The position numbers and the translations under genes were made by a program. The notes under the pieces are model-generated. The model saw only the letters and a program-made list of their open reading frames with translations, was not told where the DNA came from and did not search any database. A stretch of DNA of 64,000 bases, taken from Shimazuella soli. GTDB taxonomy: Bacteria > Bacillota > Bacilli > Thermoactinomycetales > Thermoactinomycetaceae. The DNA is taken from assembly GCF_022511585.1 (NCBI RefSeq), contig NZ_JAKWBN010000001.1, positions 792,269-856,268 on the forward strand, in the 5' to 3' direction. Shown here in pieces: positions 54,264 through 63,469 of the stretch. The stretch's first letter is position 1. Each line of letters begins with the position of its first letter.

Positions 54264-54941
54264 ATGTCTATTATCAACGAATTTACCACATATATGACGG
54301 AACGCTTTGACTCTATCAAAGCGATTGTCATCTTTGGCAGTTATGCCAGAAGGGAGGAGAAAGAGGGTTCGGATTTGGATGCATACCTTATTTTTGAACA
54401 AGTAAATCCTATTCTTCTCAAAGAGGTAGGTGAGGCATGCAGGGGTTTTTTTCCTCGTTTTCATAAGGAAATTTCTTATCCCATGTGCCTTACTACAGAA
54501 GATTTTTATCATCATATAAAAAACGGGAGTACTGATCCGATTAAATATTTTGAAGCTATGGTAGTGTATGGTGAGCTTCCAATAAATCCTCCTAGCAAGG
54601 AAAAGGTTAGTGAGTTTTGCTGTGAGATTATCATGGAAGCTATTCTTGATCTTCGTTCTCATCTTGTTCGAAATGAAACAAATGTAAAAAGGCTGATGCA
54701 AGTTGTGAAAACATTTGCCATTGCATTAAAGTTGGAGAGGTATTTGACAACAGGGAAATATCCCAAAACACTACATAAACTAAGAGAGAGTTTAGCAGGA
54801 TCAGAGTTAGAAGTTATACCTCAATGGTTTGAAGATCATGATTTATTACAGGAGAATTTAGATCAGAATAGAGAAGATGTCATTCAGAAGCTCTTTTTAT
54901 TGTTAAATAGAACACAAAATAGTTTAGGGACAACGAAATGA
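54264..54941 (+). CDS. MNT-type nucleotidyltransferase domain protein
   Basis: 225 residues from ATG at 54264. Pol-beta-like nucleotidyltransferase core: AIVIFGSYARREEKEGSDLDAYLIF, with GS and the SDLDA catalytic Asp pair at about 27-45. A later Asp region and a helical C-terminal half (EIIMEAILDLRSHLVRNETNVKRLM) resemble HEPN-like partners. It may be an antibiotic- or toxin-type nucleotidyltransferase. GTG at 54240 is an alternative start without clear ribosome binding site. Confidence 0.78.
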   Translation: MSIINEFTTYMTERFDSIKAIVIFGSYARREEKEGSDLDAYLIFEQVNPILLKEVGEACRGFFPRFHKEISYPMCLTTEDFYHHIKNGSTDPIKYFEAMVVYGELPINPPSKEKVSEFCCEIIMEAILDLRSHLVRNETNVKRLMQVVKTFAIALKLERYLTTGKYPKTLHKLRESLAGSELEVIPQWFEDHDLLQENLDQNREDVIQKLFLLLNRTQNSLGTTK

Positions 54942-55042
54942 TATTGACTTCTTTAATCTAAAATAGTGCTCATACCTAAGATAATAACTTTATCCACTGA
55001 CTCATATATCTAGGATAACTTAAACCAGAAGAGGTGGATCAA

Positions 55043-55807
55043 TTGGACAAATTAAATGAAGCACTCGAATATGAACAACATTTCTGGCTGCATATCCTTC
55101 GCGACCATTGTCAGTTTATTTTGGAGGCACTTGCACCCAAGGAAGAAAAGGAAATAAACAAGGCTCAAAAATTATATGCGTTATTTGATGACTTGTATCA
55201 GCATCGTCAATATGACCTTCCCGCAGTTTATGACGCCGTTTGTAAGTTGCGAAAGTTCAAGCTTCAGTTATTAAAACGATTATTGACGGAACAGATCTCC
55301 ATTCATCTCACTCCTACTTTTCTCAACCATATGGTAAATGAACTAGAAGAATATATGCGGATACTGGATTGTTTCCAGCAAAATCAACTCCCGCCTAATC
55401 TCCATTCTCTCCATCATCACCTCCTATGGCTGCCTGATGCAGCAGGGCATGCCACAGCACTCAATGAAAATACAGACGGTGTGGAAAAAGAATGGCTAGA
55501 AAAGACCATTTATTTTACGGATCGATTTGAAGCTTTTTATTTAAAAGCAATTGAACTAGCTGGATATTTGCGTACCAACTGCAAGCAGTTTCCGGCACTC
55601 AGTCGTTTTAATCAAGACGTAGAACTTGAGATAAAGATTTTCCAAAATTTTTTGAACGAAATTGAAGAAATGACCTCAAACATAACACTGCTTGGAACGA
55701 TTGCTCCGCTTATGGCGGATCATATGTATCGTGAGGAGAAATATTACTTGAATAAATTGGCACAGCCATCAGATAGGAAAGAAGTACAAAAGGTTAAAGA
55801 TAATTAA
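55043..55807 (+). CDS. DUF2935 domain protein
   Basis: 254 residues from TTG at 55043 after GAGGTGG. Two similar four-helix segments: NEALEYEQHFWLHILRDHCQFI and KEWLEKTIYFTDRFEAFYLKAIELAG, with late NITLLGTIAPLMADHMYREEKYYL. The His/Glu pattern matches the ferritin-like DUF2935 family, probably binding a di-metal centre. Function unknown. Monocistronic, with a terminator 23 bases after the stop. Confidence 0.88.
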   Translation: MDKLNEALEYEQHFWLHILRDHCQFILEALAPKEEKEINKAQKLYALFDDLYQHRQYDLPAVYDAVCKLRKFKLQLLKRLLTEQISIHLTPTFLNHMVNELEEYMRILDCFQQNQLPPNLHSLHHHLLWLPDAAGHATALNENTDGVEKEWLEKTIYFTDRFEAFYLKAIELAGYLRTNCKQFPALSRFNQDVELEIKIFQNFLNEIEEMTSNITLLGTIAPLMADHMYREEKYYLNKLAQPSDRKEVQKVKDN

Positions 55808-55830
55808 AATTTCCATATATGGATAAAGAG

Positions 55831-55868
55831 AAGCAAAGCGACTTAATTTTAAGCCGTTTTGCTTTTTT
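55831..55868. terminator. terminator between DUF2935 and gntP
   Basis: AAGCAAAGCG and CGTTTTGCTT pair around an ACTTAA/TTAAGC inner stem, then T residues. It serves the rightward gene and possibly the convergent gntP. Confidence 0.7.
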
Positions 55869-55885
55869 AAGGAAAAATATAAAGT

Positions 55886-57232
55886 TTACACAATAGTACT
55901 CAATAACAACGTAAACACCAATCCAGATACAGATATAACAGTCTCTAATAAGGTCCATGTCGCAAAGGTTTCTTTCATACTCAGACCAAAGTACTCTTTA
56001 AACATCCAGAAACCTGCATCGTTTACGTGAGAGGCAATCAAGCTGCCTGCACCTGTAGCGAGTACGACTAGAGCGAGGTTAGCATCGGTGTGTCCTAGCA
56101 TCGGGATGACAAGTCCAGCAGTGGTTAGAGCAGCAACAGTAGCAGATCCTAGGGAAATCCGTAAGATTGCAGCGATGATCCACGCCGGTAAAATAGGGGA
56201 AATCGCAGTACCTTTAAATAATTCTGCTACATAGTCACCTACCCCGCCATCAATCAATACTTGTTTAAATGCTCCGCCACCACCGATGATCAATAGCATC
56301 ATGCCGATTTGGGTAATAGCAGTTGTACAGGAGTCCATCACAGTTTTCATCGGTATCTTTCGAGCGAGTCCCATGGTATAAATTGCAACTAATATCGAAA
56401 TCAGCATGGCAGGAGCTGCGCTGCCAATAAAGCGAATACTTGTCAAAAATACATTGTCTTTTATACCCATTGTTTCCTGGAGCAAGGTAGTAATCGTGGC
56501 AATTGCCATTAAGATAACAGGAAGAATAGCAGTGAGTACACTGATTCCAAAACCAGGTGTATCTTCTAATTTAAATACTTTTTGTTCTCCCAAAGATGCA
56601 ATGTTACCAGTCTTGTTAAAGGAATCAGGTACGAGTTTTTTAGCGAGCTTAGTAAATATTGGTCCAGCAATAATGACAGTCGGAATAGAAACGATGAATC
56701 CATAAAGTAATACTTGACCAAGGTCTGCTTTAAATTCACCCGCGATAGCGGTAGGACCTGGATGTGGGGGAAGAAAGCCATGTGTGACAGATAATGCAGT
56801 TGCCATCGGTATCCCCAAATACAAAATAGATACTTTTAATTCTTTTGAAATGGCAAATACAATTGGGATTAACAATACAAGTCCAACTTCAAAGAATAAA
56901 GCAATACCGATAATAAAAGAAGCGAAGACTACTGCCCATTGAATATTACGTTCGCCAAATTTATTGACAAGGGTCATCGCAATCCGCTGAGCACCGCCGG
57001 AATCTGCTAGTAATTTTCCAAGCATGGCACCAAGCCCAAAGATCAACGCTAGATGGCCAAGTGTGCCGCCTAATCCTTTCTCGATCGAGGCGACTACATC
57101 ATTCATCGGCATTCCAAGGGTTAAGGCAACCCCAAATGATACAATGATGAGGGAAATAAACGTATTTAATTTTAAGCCCATGATCAATAGTAATAAGACT
57201 AGAATTCCAACTGCGACAATGAGTAGCGGCAT
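55886..57232 (-). CDS. gntP: gluconate:H+ symporter
   Basis: 448 residues, about 12 membrane helices. GntP family: FGVALTLGMPMNDVVASIEKGLGGTLGHLALIFGLGAMLGKLL, SVTHGFLPPHPGPTAIAGEF, and GAGSLIASHVNDAGFWMFKEYFGLS. It takes up gluconate for GntK. Last gene of the leftward gnt operon, 20 bases after gntK. Confidence 0.95.
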   Translation of the reverse strand: MPLLIVAVGILVLLLLIMGLKLNTFISLIIVSFGVALTLGMPMNDVVASIEKGLGGTLGHLALIFGLGAMLGKLLADSGGAQRIAMTLVNKFGERNIQWAVVFASFIIGIALFFEVGLVLLIPIVFAISKELKVSILYLGIPMATALSVTHGFLPPHPGPTAIAGEFKADLGQVLLYGFIVSIPTVIIAGPIFTKLAKKLVPDSFNKTGNIASLGEQKVFKLEDTPGFGISVLTAILPVILMAIATITTLLQETMGIKDNVFLTSIRFIGSAAPAMLISILVAIYTMGLARKIPMKTVMDSCTTAITQIGMMLLIIGGGGAFKQVLIDGGVGDYVAELFKGTAISPILPAWIIAAILRISLGSATVAALTTAGLVIPMLGHTDANLALVVLATGAGSLIASHVNDAGFWMFKEYFGLSMKETFATWTLLETVISVSGLVFTLLLSTIV

Positions 57233-57252
57233 GATAAATCCTCCCTATTTCT

Positions 57253-58791
57253 CTAGTTGTGTAGAAAACCCCTTTGGTATTTTGCGATTTGTGTATAATT
57301 TTCTTCTAGTACTCGGGAAAGATGAATGAAAATTGGTAATAGTTGTCGATATTCCTTGACGGCGTTCTCCTGTGGTGTGTGCTTATACGTATTACCAATC
57401 ATTTGGGAAACGACTTCAAATGACTCGATTTTATCGGTGGCATATAATCCTAGAATGCACGCTCCTAGACAAGAACTTTCATAGCTTTCAGGTACAACTA
57501 CAACAGATTCAAATATATCGGACATCATCTGCCGCCAAATATGGGAACGGGCAAATCCGCCGGTTGCTTTAATATGGGTCACAGGAGAGTCCATACATTC
57601 GATCAATGCTAGAAACACGGTATACAAATTGTAAATAACGCCTTCCAATGCTGCTCGAATCATATGCTCTTTTTTATGTGACATCGTTAAACCGAAAAAG
57701 GAGCCTCGAACGTCTGGATTCCACAATGGTGCCCGTTCTCCGGCTAGATAGGGGTGGAATAATAATCCCTCTGCACCAGGTTTTACGCGTTCGGCGATTT
57801 TCGTCAATACATCATAAGGATCAATCCCCAATCTTTTCGCCGTTTCTACTTCAGAAGAAGCAAGTTCATCTCGAATCCAGCGAAGAACCATTCCCCCATT
57901 GTTTACGGGACCGCCAATCACCCAATGATTTTCTGTTAAGGCGTAGCAAAATATCCTGCCTTTTTCATCTGTTCGCGGTTGTTCGATAATGGTGCGAATG
58001 GCACCACTTGTCCCGATGGTGACAGCAATTTCTCCTCGTCCTATGGCATTTACACCTAAATTGGAAAGGACACCATCACTAGCGCCGATAACAAATGGAG
58101 TAGTAGGGTCAACTCCGATCTGCTCTGCTAAATCTGGACAACAGTTACGATATATCGTGGTTGTCGATACGAGTTCTGATAGTTGATCAGAACTGATGCC
58201 AGCAACTTCTAAAGCCTCTGTATCCCAGTCCAGTGTCTTGAGATTCATCATACCCATCGCAGAAGCTAAAGAATGGTCGACTACATAGCGATCAAAAAAA
58301 CGTTTGAAGATATACTCTTTGATGCCAATATATTTTTTTGTCTTGGCTGCTATTTCGGGATGATCGTGTACGAGCCATGCAATTTTAGCGAAGGGGGACA
58401 TTGGATGGATGGGTGTTCCTGTTCTTCTGTAGATTTCATGACCATGGAACTCATTTTTAATTTTATGAGCCCATCCCTCACTTCGATTGTCTGCCCAAGT
58501 GATACATGGTGTCAGGGCTTTATCTTTTTCATCGATGGCAATAACACTATGCATTGCACTACTAAAGGAGAGGAATGCTGGTTTTTTATCTGCATGTTTT
58601 CTCGTTATATTGGAAATAGCCTGTAACACTGCCTGGAAAATCTCTTCTGGGTTTTGCTCCGCTGTTGACATATCTGGTGTATACAAAGGATAGCCAATAT
58701 TTTCTTTTTGGATCACTTCTCCTTTTTCGGTAAACAAAACAGCTTTTGTGCTTGTTGTACCGATATCGATTCCTAACATATAGCTAGTCAT
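57253..58791 (-). CDS. gntK: gluconokinase
   Basis: 512 residues. FGGY kinase: MLGIDIGTTSTKAVLF phosphate loop, FSSAMHSVIAIDEKDKAL, TWADNRSEGW, VTIGTSGAIRT and the C-terminal KATGGFARSHIWRQMMSDIF. It phosphorylates gluconate to 6-phosphogluconate. Its start overlaps the gntR stop by 8 bases. No gntZ follows in this operon. Confidence 0.94.
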   Translation of the reverse strand: MTSYMLGIDIGTTSTKAVLFTEKGEVIQKENIGYPLYTPDMSTAEQNPEEIFQAVLQAISNITRKHADKKPAFLSFSSAMHSVIAIDEKDKALTPCITWADNRSEGWAHKIKNEFHGHEIYRRTGTPIHPMSPFAKIAWLVHDHPEIAAKTKKYIGIKEYIFKRFFDRYVVDHSLASAMGMMNLKTLDWDTEALEVAGISSDQLSELVSTTTIYRNCCPDLAEQIGVDPTTPFVIGASDGVLSNLGVNAIGRGEIAVTIGTSGAIRTIIEQPRTDEKGRIFCYALTENHWVIGGPVNNGGMVLRWIRDELASSEVETAKRLGIDPYDVLTKIAERVKPGAEGLLFHPYLAGERAPLWNPDVRGSFFGLTMSHKKEHMIRAALEGVIYNLYTVFLALIECMDSPVTHIKATGGFARSHIWRQMMSDIFESVVVVPESYESSCLGACILGLYATDKIESFEVVSQMIGNTYKHTPQENAVKEYRQLLPIFIHLSRVLEENYTQIAKYQRGFLHN

Positions 58792-59515
58792 TTTCTTGCT
58801 CTTCTCCTTTTACAAGCAATTGCTGTGATCTCCATAAGTCTTCCACTTTACCTTGAACATCATCAAAGTTTTTATGCAAAGACTTTATCATTAAGGTTCT
58901 GTCTTTTGTTTTTATCGCTTCAATATAGAGCTCATGATTTTTTATAATTCGTGTAAAGTCTTCGTATTTCTCCTTTATACGGACACGCATCGATAAAAGA
59001 ATGAAACTTTCCATCACAGGTTTTAAATTATTCCAGATCATGAGCATATAAGAATGATCAATAGCACGAATAATAGTTTCATGGAATAGGACATCCTGAT
59101 AGGAAAATTCATCTGCATCTTGATACTTGATTGCAACTTTCATCATTTCTAGTATTTTACTAAGTTCGTTTACTAAAACATTTACATTCATTTGTGCAAG
59201 TCTTTCAAAGACAAATGTCTCTATAAGTAGGCGAACATCATAGATTTCTTCTATTTCTTTTTCTGTTAAACCGATAACAACTGCACCCATTCTCTCTAAG
59301 CGGATAATATTTTCCGCAGCTAATGTTTTTAACGCTTCTCGGACGGGTGAACGACTCACAGCAAAATCTGCTGCTAGTTTGTTTTCAGATAAAATGGTAC
59401 CGCTTTCAATTTTGCCAGAGATAATACGCATTCTTAGCTCACTAGCTACTCGATCACCAGCAGAAGCTTTGGTAAGCCATTTAATAGGATATAAATGCTC
59501 CTTTGTTTCATCCAT
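58784..59515 (-). CDS. gntR: gluconate operon repressor GntR
   Basis: 243 residues from ATG at 59515 after GAAGGAGGTG; an upstream in-frame start precedes the ribosome binding site. N-terminal GntR winged helix (VASELRMRIISGKIESGTILSENKLAADFAVSRSPVREALKTLAAENII) and an FCD ligand-binding domain with metal His/Asp residues. It represses gntRKP until gluconate is present. A full GntR operator lies 28 bases upstream. Confidence 0.95.
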   Translation of the reverse strand: MDETKEHLYPIKWLTKASAGDRVASELRMRIISGKIESGTILSENKLAADFAVSRSPVREALKTLAAENIIRLERMGAVVIGLTEKEIEEIYDVRLLIETFVFERLAQMNVNVLVNELSKILEMMKVAIKYQDADEFSYQDVLFHETIIRAIDHSYMLMIWNNLKPVMESFILLSMRVRIKEKYEDFTRIIKNHELYIEAIKTKDRTLMIKSLHKNFDDVQGKVEDLWRSQQLLVKGEEQEND

Positions 59516-59542
59516 GTAAGCACCTCCTTCTAACAATCAAGT

Positions 59543-59560
59543 ATACTTGTATACAAGTAT
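59543..59560. promoter_or_regulatory. GntR operator
   Basis: ATACTTGTATACAAGTAT, a perfect 18-base palindrome identical to the B. subtilis gnt operator as I remember it. Sits at the gntR promoter. Confidence 0.9.
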
Positions 59561-59580
59561 TATATCGGAAGACCCTATTT

Positions 59581-59595
59581 ATGCAAGCGCTTTCT
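59581..59595. promoter_or_regulatory. cre site of the gnt operon
   Basis: ATGCAAGCGCTTTCT fits the CcpA consensus WTGNAANCGNWNNCW at every fixed position. It lies 66 bases upstream of gntR, consistent with carbon catabolite repression. Confidence 0.7.
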
Positions 59596-59662
59596 TTATT
59601 TCTTAAACAATGGAATTATATGTATTTTAAGATGATTCTAGATAAATCACTTCGAAGATATA

Positions 59663-59688
59663 ATAAAAAACCTCCATAGACATGAAGA
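59663..59688 (-). terminator. terminator of the kynB unit
   Basis: On the minus strand, CTTCAT and ATGGAG(G) pair around GTCT and are followed by TTTTTTATT, 3 bases after the kynB stop. Confidence 0.55.
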
Positions 59689-59691
59689 TTC

Positions 59692-60321
59692 TTAATCCGC
59701 AGAATATGATCGCAGTACAGCTCGAACTGGACTCCCATCCCCTCCGACAATAGGAAGGGGTAAAGCGGAAAGCTCATAGTTTCCTGCTGGTACCTCTTTC
59801 AGTACAACTCTTTCTAATATGTGAATACCTGATTGATGCAAGGCGAGGTGAGAAGGTAGTGTCTCACTATCAGCAGGATCTACCGAGGGGACATCTACAC
59901 CTATTAGTTTTATACCTAAAGATTGCAAGTAAGTTGCTATTTCAGGCTCAAGGTATGTGAATGATGTTGGAAAAGAAGTTCTATCTTTCCATGAATCAGT
60001 ACGAATGAGAAGTCGCTGTGTATGATGTAGATGGAGGGATTGTAAGTCTTCGATTGTGATGGATTGCTTTTCAAATAGGTGAATTACTTTACATGGCCCA
60101 AAGTAAAGGGAGAGGTCTAATTCATGTGTTTTTTTTCCGCTATTATCAAAATGATAGGGTGCATCAATATGAGTTCCAGTATGGGTACTAAAAGAGACAT
60201 GTCCAACATTGGCACAGCTGTCACTTTCAATGAGAGAGGTGAGTTCATAGTGGTATGTTTTATCGCCGGGCCATACTGTCATTCCGTTATATAAGGGTTC
60301 ACTAATATCATAGATTTTCAT
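59692..60321 (-). CDS. kynB: cyclase family / arylformamidase (KynB-like)
   Basis: 209 residues from ATG at 60321 after AAAAGGGGAA. KynB signature: YDISEPLYNGMTVWPGD near the start, HTGTHIDAPYHF metal site, GVDVPSVDPADSE, and LHQSGIHILERVVL. It may hydrolyse N-formylkynurenine, but no other kynurenine gene is nearby, so the substrate is uncertain. The start overlaps the end of the upstream ecsC-like gene by 14 bases. Confidence 0.85.
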   Translation of the reverse strand: MKIYDISEPLYNGMTVWPGDKTYHYELTSLIESDSCANVGHVSFSTHTGTHIDAPYHFDNSGKKTHELDLSLYFGPCKVIHLFEKQSITIEDLQSLHLHHTQRLLIRTDSWKDRTSFPTSFTYLEPEIATYLQSLGIKLIGVDVPSVDPADSETLPSHLALHQSGIHILERVVLKEVPAGNYELSALPLPIVGGDGSPVRAVLRSYSAD

Positions 60322-61204
60322 TATTTTTCCCCTTTTTCTCATCCTCAAAAAGTTCAGGTTGAATTTCTATTTCTTCCTGTTTTTGTTCTAATTCTTGTAA
60401 CTTAGCTAAAACTCGGCGCTTTTGATATAACATTTCACCAGCTTCGGCAACATCTTGAATCGTATATCGATTGATAATCGCGCCAAAAATCATCCCTAAA
60501 ACAGGAACCATTTGAAATAATTTTTTCCAGCCATAGTTATCACGATAGGAAAGAATAACTTCTCTCCAACCTTGGAGCCTTGAAATTGCTTCTTGTTCTG
60601 TCGCTGTTTCCGTTAATTCTTTCAATATGGATTTTTTTCCAACAAAGTCCGAGTTAGAAAACTGTAAACATTTTACGATGAAAATGCGTTCTTCTTTTTT
60701 TCGAGGATCATAACCATATGTAATCGCCATCTCTTGTAAAACTTTTAACGATGTGCCAAGAAGCAGGGGAATGTCGATAGCCAGAGTGAAAATGCCGCCA
60801 AATCCTGTTGTAGCACCTTGGACAGTTGCAAAATTGGTATGATTATCTTTGTTATCTTTAGCTACTTGATTCATGAGAGAAAGAGGGACATCGGAAATTT
60901 TTTCTATCGTAACTTCTGAAGATGATTGTAAAAACAAATAAGGTGCGTATTTTTGCAAGATCTTATCTTGTGCAATCAAATATTGCCCGCCAGTTTGAAT
61001 GTAACTTCCTAGTTCATCCAAAGCGATGCCAATATATTTTTGGACTAGTTTCGGTGTTAACTTGTCGAGAATAGCAAAAGGGATTCGACCAATCTTTTCC
61101 CAAAACCAGAGGTCAGATTGATCGTCTTCCCATTTTTTAATGTTTTGTAATGCTTCTTGTAAAGATTCTACTGTATCAGCTTGATATGCGTTCAGAATGT
61201 TCAC
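60308..61204 (-). CDS. EcsC-family protein
   Basis: 298 residues. EcsC pattern: WEDDQSDLWFWEKIGRIPFAILDKLTPKLVQKYI, a hydrophobic segment GGIFTLAIDIPLLLGTSLKVLQEMAITYGYDP and a second FQMVPVLGMIFGAIINRYTI, then a coiled Glu/Lys-rich tail. Peripheral or membrane associated; biochemical role unknown. It is co-transcribed with kynB. Confidence 0.85.
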   Translation of the reverse strand: MNILNAYQADTVESLQEALQNIKKWEDDQSDLWFWEKIGRIPFAILDKLTPKLVQKYIGIALDELGSYIQTGGQYLIAQDKILQKYAPYLFLQSSSEVTIEKISDVPLSLMNQVAKDNKDNHTNFATVQGATTGFGGIFTLAIDIPLLLGTSLKVLQEMAITYGYDPRKKEERIFIVKCLQFSNSDFVGKKSILKELTETATEQEAISRLQGWREVILSYRDNYGWKKLFQMVPVLGMIFGAIINRYTIQDVAEAGEMLYQKRRVLAKLQELEQKQEEIEIQPELFEDEKKGKNNENL

Positions 61205-61218
61205 CTCAAACTATTTAC

Positions 61219-61359
61219 TTACTTAATAAGGCGAAGGTGTTTTCCTTTTCTCGTATTACGATCGATAAATTCTGCTAGCGTAATAGGAGACTTTGCCCAC
61301 TGACGTAATTGTGCTTGGACTTGCCACGCTTTACCAGTAAGTTTTATACTTTTATTCAA
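61219..61359 (-). CDS. mciZ: MciZ-like FtsZ inhibitor
   Basis: 46 residues from TTG at 61359, preceded by TGGAGG at 9-base spacing. The peptide contains LTGKAWQVQAQLRQWAKSP and TLAEFIDRN. This matches the GKAW-x-x-R/Q-A-x-L core of B. subtilis MciZ, a 40-residue peptide that blocks Z-ring assembly in the sporulating mother cell. The location next to nudF, opposite strand, is also where B. subtilis carries mciZ. Identification rests on short motif plus context. Confidence 0.75.
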   Translation of the reverse strand: MNKSIKLTGKAWQVQAQLRQWAKSPITLAEFIDRNTRKGKHLRLIK

Positions 61360-61449
61360 CTTTATTGTCCTCCATTCGTCGCTTTCCGTCCAGTGTTGCC
61401 AGAAAAAAGATATAATAAAAAATATGTTGAACTAGGAGGATACATAACT

Positions 61450-61983
61450 ATGAAAAATTTAGAGGAAAAAACTATCTCAACAAAGCAAATATATGAAGGA
61501 AAAATCATCGATGTTCAATTGGATAAGGTGAATTTACCAAACGGAGGAACATCTTATCGAGAGATTGTGAAACATCCTGGAGCTGTAGCTATTATGGCTA
61601 TTACCGATGAAAATAAATTGATATTGGTTCGGCAATTTCGTAAAGCTTTAGAAAAAACCATTTACGAGATTCCAGCAGGAAAATTAGATGCAGGAGAAGA
61701 AGCTGAATCTTGTGCTCGTAGGGAACTAAAAGAGGAAACAGGATATAGTGCGAAAAACTGGGAGAAACTTACAGGATTCTATACATCACCTGGTTTTGCC
61801 GATGAATATATACATATGTTTGAAGCCAGTGAATTGACAGTAGGAGAAACATCTTTTGATGAAGATGAATTTGTAGAATGTGTGGAATTATCCTTGGCAG
61901 AGTGCAGGGAAAAGATCGCTTCAGGAGAAATATGTGATGCTAAAACTATACACGCTATCACATTATGGCAGTTAAAACAGTGA
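61450..61983 (+). CDS. nudF: ADP-ribose pyrophosphatase
   Basis: 177 residues from ATG at 61450 after AGGAGG; the longer frame to 61309 overlaps mciZ and is rejected. Nudix box GKLDAGEEAESCARRELKEETG is canonical, preceded by LILVRQFRKALEKTIYEIPAG and followed by TSPGFADEYIHMFEA. It cleaves ADP-ribose to AMP and ribose-5-phosphate. Confidence 0.93.
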   Translation: MKNLEEKTISTKQIYEGKIIDVQLDKVNLPNGGTSYREIVKHPGAVAIMAITDENKLILVRQFRKALEKTIYEIPAGKLDAGEEAESCARRELKEETGYSAKNWEKLTGFYTSPGFADEYIHMFEASELTVGETSFDEDEFVECVELSLAECREKIASGEICDAKTIHAITLWQLKQ

Positions 61984-61997
61984 TAGAATTGAAAGTT

Positions 61998-62026
61998 TTG
62001 TGAAAAAACATCTTTTATGGTATAAT
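61998..62026 (+). promoter_or_regulatory. promoter of the 62062 gene
   Basis: TTGTGA, 17 bases, TATAAT preceded by TGG (extended -10). It starts 35 bases before the next gene. Confidence 0.6.
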
Positions 62027-62061
62027 GGAAGTATTCTGTTTATTACTTCGGGGTGATGGAA

Positions 62062-62625
62062 GTGACACAAGAGACACAAAACAGAAACATTTCCCTCACA
62101 GCAGCACGCTATACACTTAGGCTATGGGTATTGTATGTACTTCCTTTTGTTTCAGGATTAATCATTACCAATTTCTTTGAATGGTCTTATTTTTGGCCTA
62201 TGCTACTACTTCTAACAACATTATTGGTGATTGTCTTTAATCTAGTAGTAGTGTTAAATGATTGGTATCGAAAACCAATTGCTCGTTATCCCATTATCTT
62301 TCAGCTCTATGCTGCTTGTTTTTTTGGGATTATGATACTTGGCAAAGCCTTAGGTGATGCATTGCTCTACGGATTACTCACCTTCGTATTTCTTGTCAAC
62401 ACACTACTTGGTTATTATTATCGGAGGAATATAACAGCATGCGGGATTGTTTCTCGTATTATATTAGTATTGAATACGATTTTTCCCATTACATATGCCT
62501 TGCTGTATCTTTTTTATCACTCTGATATATCCATGTTTTTAGAAGCACCTGGGATGATTAGTTCCATTTGTCTAGGTTTAACGTACTTCTGTGGTGTTAT
62601 CGTCGAGAGTATATACCGATTTTAA
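62062..62625 (+). CDS. hypothetical membrane protein
   Basis: 187 residues from GTG at 62062; GTG 62053 or ATG 62056 are nearly as good because GGGGTGATGGAA overlaps them. Five or so membrane helices (LWVLYVLPFVSGLIITNFF, FWPMLLLLTTLLVIVFNLVVVL, IFQLYAACFFGIMILG, and two more). Family not recognised. A clear terminator follows. Confidence 0.78.
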   Translation: MTQETQNRNISLTAARYTLRLWVLYVLPFVSGLIITNFFEWSYFWPMLLLLTTLLVIVFNLVVVLNDWYRKPIARYPIIFQLYAACFFGIMILGKALGDALLYGLLTFVFLVNTLLGYYYRRNITACGIVSRIILVLNTIFPITYALLYLFYHSDISMFLEAPGMISSICLGLTYFCGVIVESIYRF

Positions 62626-62640
62626 TTTATTTTTTCTTTT

Positions 62641-62670
62641 ACAGGTAGCTCAAATGAAGCTACCTGTTTT
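62641..62670 (+). terminator. intrinsic terminator
   Basis: Arms ACAGGTAGCT and AGCTACCTGT around CAAATGA, then TTTTT. Confidence 0.88.
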
Positions 62671-62796
62671 TTGTTAATAAAAAAGTAACAATTTTCGTAA
62701 TTTGTATATTGATTTATTTTCCGTTTTCTTGGAAAATATTCGTAGCTATTTAGCATGTATTTTTTTGAAATAATTGCTCTATTTGGAGGTCCAAAC

Positions 62797-63468
62797 ATGC
62801 AGCGTATTTCTTATATGATCATGGCAGTAACTCTTTTTTTTATTCTCCCGGGTTGTGGTTTGGTAACGTTTCCATCAAAAGAAGTATCAAAGGAAAACCA
62901 ACCAACATCACAGAAAAATAAACAGCCGCCTCAAAAAAATATGTTGCGTTTTTCTAATAAATCAACCAATGGGCAGACTCAAATGGTCATGAAAAAGGAT
63001 GATAAGTTGTACATTCATACTATTCAAGAGAGGATTATCACTGTTATCAATAAGGACAAGCCTAAGATACCCACTAAAGTTGTAGTTCCTATAAAAGTTG
63101 TTCAGGCGCCAGAATCCTCAAAAAATAATCCTTCATCAGACCCTTCTACACCCACCAAAGAAGAAACACCACCAAAAGATGGAGAAGAACAACAACCACC
63201 ACAAGATGAGAAACATCAAGCAGCAATGAAAAAAGCAGAAGAACTTAAGGGCACGGATCAACAGGTGACGGCTGATCAAGGAAATGTATATGAAAATCCA
63301 GATGAGAAATCGAACATCATCCAGCAGGTTATCAAGGATCAAAAACTTCATATTGATAATACAAAAGTAGATGATGATGATTCGGAAATTTGGTGTTTTG
63401 TAAGTGGAAATGATGGACAAAAAGATATTACTGGCTGGGTTTCTTATCAAATTTTGGAACAGAATTGA
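62797..63468 (+). CDS. lipoprotein with Pro/Glu-rich linker
   Basis: 223 residues from ATG at 62797 after TTGGAGG. Signal peptide with lipobox FILPGC, then a Gln/Lys/Pro-rich region, a middle DKLYIHTIQERIITVIN strand segment, a low-complexity PSTPTKEETPPKDGEEQQPP linker (about 125-150), and a C-terminal region (GNVYENPDEKSNIIQQVIKDQ..WCFVSGNDGQKDITGWVSYQIL) that looks like a bacterial SH3 domain. A cell-wall-contacting role is possible. Confidence 0.8.
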   Translation: MQRISYMIMAVTLFFILPGCGLVTFPSKEVSKENQPTSQKNKQPPQKNMLRFSNKSTNGQTQMVMKKDDKLYIHTIQERIITVINKDKPKIPTKVVVPIKVVQAPESSKNNPSSDPSTPTKEETPPKDGEEQQPPQDEKHQAAMKKAEELKGTDQQVTADQGNVYENPDEKSNIIQQVIKDQKLHIDNTKVDDDDSEIWCFVSGNDGQKDITGWVSYQILEQN

Positions 63469-63469
63469 T

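Noticed and set aside
54165-54701. 178-codon minus-strand ORF across the nucleotidyltransferase gene
   Set aside because: The plus-strand frame has clear GS..SDLDA catalytic motifs; the minus frame has no recognisable domain and an improbable composition.
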